This document shows positions 5,585-7,741 of a DNA stretch of 7,741 bases, in pieces; the stretch's first letter is position 1, and the number at the start of each line of letters is the position of its first letter. The stretch spans positions 1 through 7,741 of the forward strand of contig BNZC01000039.1 of NCBI GenBank assembly GCA_026000755.1, given 5' to 3'. A program made the translations under genes and the position numbers. Source of the stretch: Clostridia bacterium. Lineage in GTDB: Bacteria > Bacillota > Clostridia > Lachnospirales > Lachnospiraceae. The notes under the pieces are model-generated. The model was given only the letters and a program-made list of their open reading frames with translations. It made no database searches and was not told the origin of the DNA.

Positions 5585-6442
5585 ATGATAAAATTATCAA
5601 AACGCCTTTCGGCAATAGCGGAGTTGGTGTCAAAGGGAACTGTTTTGGCGGACGTTGGGACAGATCATGGCTACCTGCCCATCTATTTGATTCAAGCGAG
5701 TACTTGTGACAAAGCCTTTGCCCTAGACTTGCGAGAAGGACCTCTTAACCGAGCAAGGGAACACGTGCAGGCGGCAAATCTTTCTTCTTACATAGAATGC
5801 CGATTGTCCGATGGACTGCACTCCCTTATGACTCGGGAGGCGGATAGTATTGTAATTGCAGGCATGGGTGGGCAGACCATGCAAACTATTCTGATGGAGG
5901 GATCTGCGATTGCCCATGGGGCGAAGGAATTGATTCTACAGCCCCAGTCGGAACTTGCGGCATTTCGCAGATTTTTGTATGAGGAAGGTTATGGGATACT
6001 TGCGGAAAATATGGTCTGTGAGGACGGGAAATTCTACCCCATGATGAAGTGTGTATGGGGGGGGGGATCTTCTGCGGGTGGTCAGCAGATATTAGCTACG
6101 GAAAATGAAGCATTTTTATTACAAACGGATACGCCGGAAGCGAGAAATCAAAGCCCAGGTCTGCAAATGGAAAAACCACGGAAAATCTCACAAGAATTAA
6201 GCTTTTTGTACGGAGAAAAATTGCTTGCGGCACGCCATCCGGTCTTAAAAGAATATTTGCTCACAAGGCAGGAGAAGTTAGGACAGATTTTAGTTGGATT
6301 GGAAAAAGGAAAACGGGTGTTATTATCCGATGAAGTTGCTTTAAGGCAGGAGAATAGACGGGAAGAATTGAGGCAGGAGCTTGTTTTATTACAGCAGGCA
6401 CTTGCTTTGTATAGTGCTATGTCATCTGGAACTACCAATTAA
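5585..6442 (+). CDS. trmK: tRNA (adenine(22)-N1)-methyltransferase TrmK
   Basis: A 285-residue SAM-dependent methyltransferase of the TrmK family, which methylates N1 of A22 in bacterial tRNAs. The start at 5585 is chosen because the protein then begins MIKLSKRLSAIAELV like its relatives and AGAGGA (5576-5581) lies just upstream. The spacing is short, and an ATG at 5567 adding six residues is possible. The Rossmann SAM site ADVGTDHGYLP is at 22-32, an acidic strand end ALDLREGPL at 46-54, GMGG at 93-96 and the family motif LQPQSEL at 118-124. A poorly conserved linker (about 158-200), starting at a G10 tract, makes it longer than the roughly 240-residue B. subtilis protein. A charged helical C-terminus follows, probably a coiled coil. 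It sits downstream of rpoD and upstream of the Nif3-like gene, as yqfN does near sigA and yqfO in Bacillus. Confidence 0.9.
   Translation: MIKLSKRLSAIAELVSKGTVLADVGTDHGYLPIYLIQASTCDKAFALDLREGPLNRAREHVQAANLSSYIECRLSDGLHSLMTREADSIVIAGMGGQTMQTILMEGSAIAHGAKELILQPQSELAAFRRFLYEEGYGILAENMVCEDGKFYPMMKCVWGGGSSAGGQQILATENEAFLLQTDTPEARNQSPGLQMEKPRKISQELSFLYGEKLLAARHPVLKEYLLTRQEKLGQILVGLEKGKRVLLSDEVALRQENRREELRQELVLLQQALALYSAMSSGTTN
6057..6066 (+). repeat. G10 homopolymer inside trmK
   Basis: Ten consecutive G residues encode W158-G-G-G161. G11 would stop translation after residue 174 and G9 after residue 169, in both cases just beyond the catalytic domain and without the C-terminal helical region. Confidence 0.9.
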
Positions 6443-6448
6443 GAAATC

Positions 6449-6470
6449 GGGCAATTACTGACTGCCCTTT
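6449..6470 (+). terminator. Weak hairpin between trmK and the Nif3-like gene
   Basis: GGGCA (6449-6453) pairs with TGCCC (6463-6467), followed by only three T residues. This is too weak for confident termination. It may give partial attenuation, and the two genes probably remain one operon. Confidence 0.25.
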
Positions 6471-6504
6471 CTGAAAAAATGGAAAATCCTAAGAGGGAGC
6501 GCAT

Positions 6505-7446
6505 ATGTTATGTAAAGACATAATCAAAATCTTAGAAAAACAATCTCCGGAATCTTATGCCTTAGAGTGGGATAATGTGGGTCTTTTGATAGGTGATTGT
6601 AACAAAGAAATCAGAACGATTTACATCGCGCTGGATGCAACAGATGAGGTTATTCGCCAAGCAAAGGAACATAAGGCGGATTTGCTTTTGACCCATCACC
6701 CCTTGATTTTTAAGGGGCTTAAAAAAATCAACACCGACGATTTTATTGGCAGACGAATTATTACGTTGATTCAAAGTGACATAGCCTATTATGCTATGCA
6801 CACGAATTTTGATGTGCTTGGCATGGCGGAGCTTTCGGCACAAAAGTTGAATCTTACGGAAACCAAGGTCTTATCTGTGACTTGTGTGAGGGACTTAAAA
6901 GCAGAGCAAGCAGAAGGGATAGGTGGGCTAGGTAAACTCTCCGAGTCGGTATCCTTGAAAGACTATGCCAAAAATGAGCAAGAAGAGGGTATAGGCAGAG
7001 TGGGCAAGCTCTCCGAGTCGGTATCCTTGAAAGACTATGCCAAAAATGAGCAAGAAGAAGGGATAGGTAGAGTAGGAAAACTCTCCGAGCAGATGAGCCT
7101 AAAGGACTGCGTGGGTCAAGTAAAGGCGGCATTTTCTCTTGCGCAGGTGCAGGTTTACGGAGAACTTACACAAAAGGTACACACCCTTGCCATAAGTCCC
7201 GGTTCCGGAAAAAGTGCAATCGAAGCTGCCTTACAGGCAAAGGCGGACGTATTAGTGACGGGAGATGTGGATCACCACATGGGAATTGATGCGATAGCCC
7301 AAGGTTTGGCAGTCATTGATGGGGGGCATTACGGCGTGGAGAAAATCTTTATCCCTTATATGAAGCAGTTTTTGGAAGAACAGACCAAAGGGGAGGGGAT
7401 TACTGTTTTCGGGCAGGCGTTTGAAGAGCCGTTTGTGTATTGCTAA
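6505..7446 (+). CDS. Nif3-like dinuclear metal-centre protein with internal triplication
   Basis: A 313-residue Nif3/DUF34 family protein (B. subtilis YqfO, E. coli YbgI relatives), a widespread metal-binding hexamer often annotated as GTP cyclohydrolase 1 type 2 homologue; its true activity is unsettled. N-terminal half: WDNVGLLIGD (22-31), THHPLIFKGLKK (63-74, ligands H64/H65) and HTNFD (99-103, D103). C-terminal half: VTGDVDHHMG (251-260) and GGHYGVEK (273-280, ligands H276/E279). All expected metal ligands are present. Oddity: between the halves a 24-residue unit beginning EGIGRVGKLSE occurs about 2.7 times (137-160, 161-184, 185-202). Removing two units leaves 265 residues, the usual size of the short family form. 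The start ATG follows AGAGGGAG (6492-6499). It is 62 nt after trmK, the usual partner. Confidence 0.9.
   Translation: MLCKDIIKILEKQSPESYALEWDNVGLLIGDCNKEIRTIYIALDATDEVIRQAKEHKADLLLTHHPLIFKGLKKINTDDFIGRRIITLIQSDIAYYAMHTNFDVLGMAELSAQKLNLTETKVLSVTCVRDLKAEQAEGIGGLGKLSESVSLKDYAKNEQEEGIGRVGKLSESVSLKDYAKNEQEEGIGRVGKLSEQMSLKDCVGQVKAAFSLAQVQVYGELTQKVHTLAISPGSGKSAIEAALQAKADVLVTGDVDHHMGIDAIAQGLAVIDGGHYGVEKIFIPYMKQFLEEQTKGEGITVFGQAFEEPFVYC
6913..7113 (+). repeat. 72-bp in-frame tandem repeat in the Nif3-like gene
   Basis: Copy 1 is 6913-6984, copy 2 is 6985-7056, and a diverging third copy begins at 7057. The period is exactly 72 bp (24 codons). The segments 6937-6986 and 7009-7058 are identical over 50 bp, while the first 24 bp of each copy differ at several, mostly silent, positions. 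The reading frame is kept throughout. Confidence 0.93.
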
Positions 7447-7518
7447 GATTTGAATCAATTTCATTCACCAGGAATCGTAACGTTATAAAAGATTTTTCAA
7501 GAAAAAGTCAAATCAAGA

Positions 7519-7547
7519 TTGACAAAAAAATGAACACATGATACAAT
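7519..7547 (+). promoter_or_regulatory. Sigma-A promoter of the antitoxin operon
   Basis: A perfect -35 TTGACA (7519-7524) and a -10 TACAAT (7542-7547) are spaced by 17 bp. Transcription should start near 7554, inside the palindrome that follows, giving a leader of about 48 nt. Confidence 0.85.
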
Positions 7548-7548
7548 T

Positions 7549-7576
7549 ACATTGTGAATAAATTTAATCACAATGT
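7549..7576. promoter_or_regulatory. Near-perfect 28-bp palindromic operator
   Basis: The arms ACATTGTGA (7549-7557) and TCACAATGT (7568-7576) are exact inverted complements. The centre holds TAAATTTA, itself palindromic, so only one opposed pair (A7558/A7567) breaks the symmetry. It covers the predicted transcription start of a ribbon-helix-helix antitoxin gene, which fits autorepression by antitoxin or toxin-antitoxin complex. Confidence 0.75.
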
Positions 7577-7601
7577 TTCCGTCGAAAGGAGTGTGAATAG
7601 A

Positions 7602-7741
7602 ATGGCACAGACAAATATAAATATTCGCATTGATGAGGAATTAAAGCGTGATTTCGATTTCGTGTGCAAAGAACTGGGACTGACGATGACGACAGCGTTT
7701 AACGTATTTGCCAAAACAGTTGCACGTCGCAAGGCAATCCC
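7602..7741 (+). CDS. RelB/DinJ-family antitoxin (partial, runs off the window)
   Basis: The first 46 complete codons of a small type II antitoxin. The N-terminus MAQTNINIRIDEELKRDFD has the beta-strand and helix of a ribbon-helix-helix DNA-binding domain. ELGLTMTTAFNVFAKTVAR followed by RKAIP matches the RelB/DinJ pattern seen in many Clostridia. Such proteins bind and neutralise a RelE/YafQ-type mRNA-cutting toxin and repress their own operon. The ATG follows AAAGGAGTG (7585-7593). It has its own strong promoter and operator and is 155 nt from the Nif3-like gene, so it is a separate unit. The cognate toxin would be expected just past the right edge; it is not visible here, so a solitary antitoxin cannot be excluded. 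Confidence 0.85.
   Translation, partial: MAQTNINIRIDEELKRDFDFVCKELGLTMTTAFNVFAKTVARRKAI

Noticed and set aside
6913..7113. CRISPR-like or non-coding repeat array
   Set aside because: The 72-bp units are contiguous, in frame and within an intact Nif3 gene, with no spacers.
6854..7132. Reverse-strand frame with LLAHFWHSLSRIPTRR repeats
   Set aside because: The repetition comes from the 72-bp tandem repeat of the Nif3-like gene read backwards. The frame has no promoter or ribosome binding site.
7480..7516. Terminator after the Nif3-like gene
   Set aside because: TTTTTC/GAAAAA form only a short AT-rich stem with a 2-base loop and no T-tract, which is not enough for a terminator.

Overview
The window looks like chromosome of a Firmicute of class Clostridia, most likely a Lachnospiraceae-type gut anaerobe. 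The reasons are the AT-leaning base composition, strong AGGAGG-type ribosome binding sites, near-consensus sigma-A promoters, the dgt-dnaG-rpoD-trmK-nif3 gene order familiar from Firmicutes, and the flavour of the proteins. Genus cannot be fixed from sequence alone. All recognised genes lie on the + strand.

Layout. 1-120: a short stretch with two copies of a 14-bp repeat, possibly the decayed end of an insertion sequence. 148-426: a tRNA-Leu(CAG) unit with two candidate promoters, a hairpin-rich leader and an intrinsic terminator. 427-1294: a single-gene unit with promoter, two strong dyads and terminator, encoding a small HExxH protein of the SprA-related putative metalloprotease type. 1398-5401: a macromolecular-synthesis cluster of dGTPase (dgt), DNA primase (dnaG) and primary sigma factor (rpoD/sigA). 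5402-5584: a non-coding gap dominated by two abutting perfect inverted repeats. 5585-7446: trmK (tRNA m1A22 methyltransferase) and a Nif3-like metal protein. 7519-7741: a new transcription unit with promoter, palindromic operator and the start of a RelB/DinJ-type antitoxin that runs off the window.

How the genes fit together. dgt adjusts dNTP pools, dnaG primes replication and rpoD directs housekeeping transcription, so the first cluster joins replication and transcription initiation. trmK and the Nif3-like gene follow sigA in many Firmicutes, so their place here is ordinary. The rpoD-trmK gap is probably a regulatory or RNA-processing boundary.

The least ordinary signals are: (i) an exact 72-bp (24-codon) in-frame tandem triplication in the middle of the Nif3-like gene; (ii) the compound palindrome after rpoD, whose two stem-loops share bases; (iii) a G10 tract in trmK and a G9 tract in dnaG, where any one-base slip truncates the protein; (iv) a dyad straddling the -35 box of the HExxH gene plus a second dyad in its leader; and (v) a near-perfect 28-bp operator over the start of the antitoxin transcript. 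I saw no CRISPR array, prophage or multi-gene defence locus.
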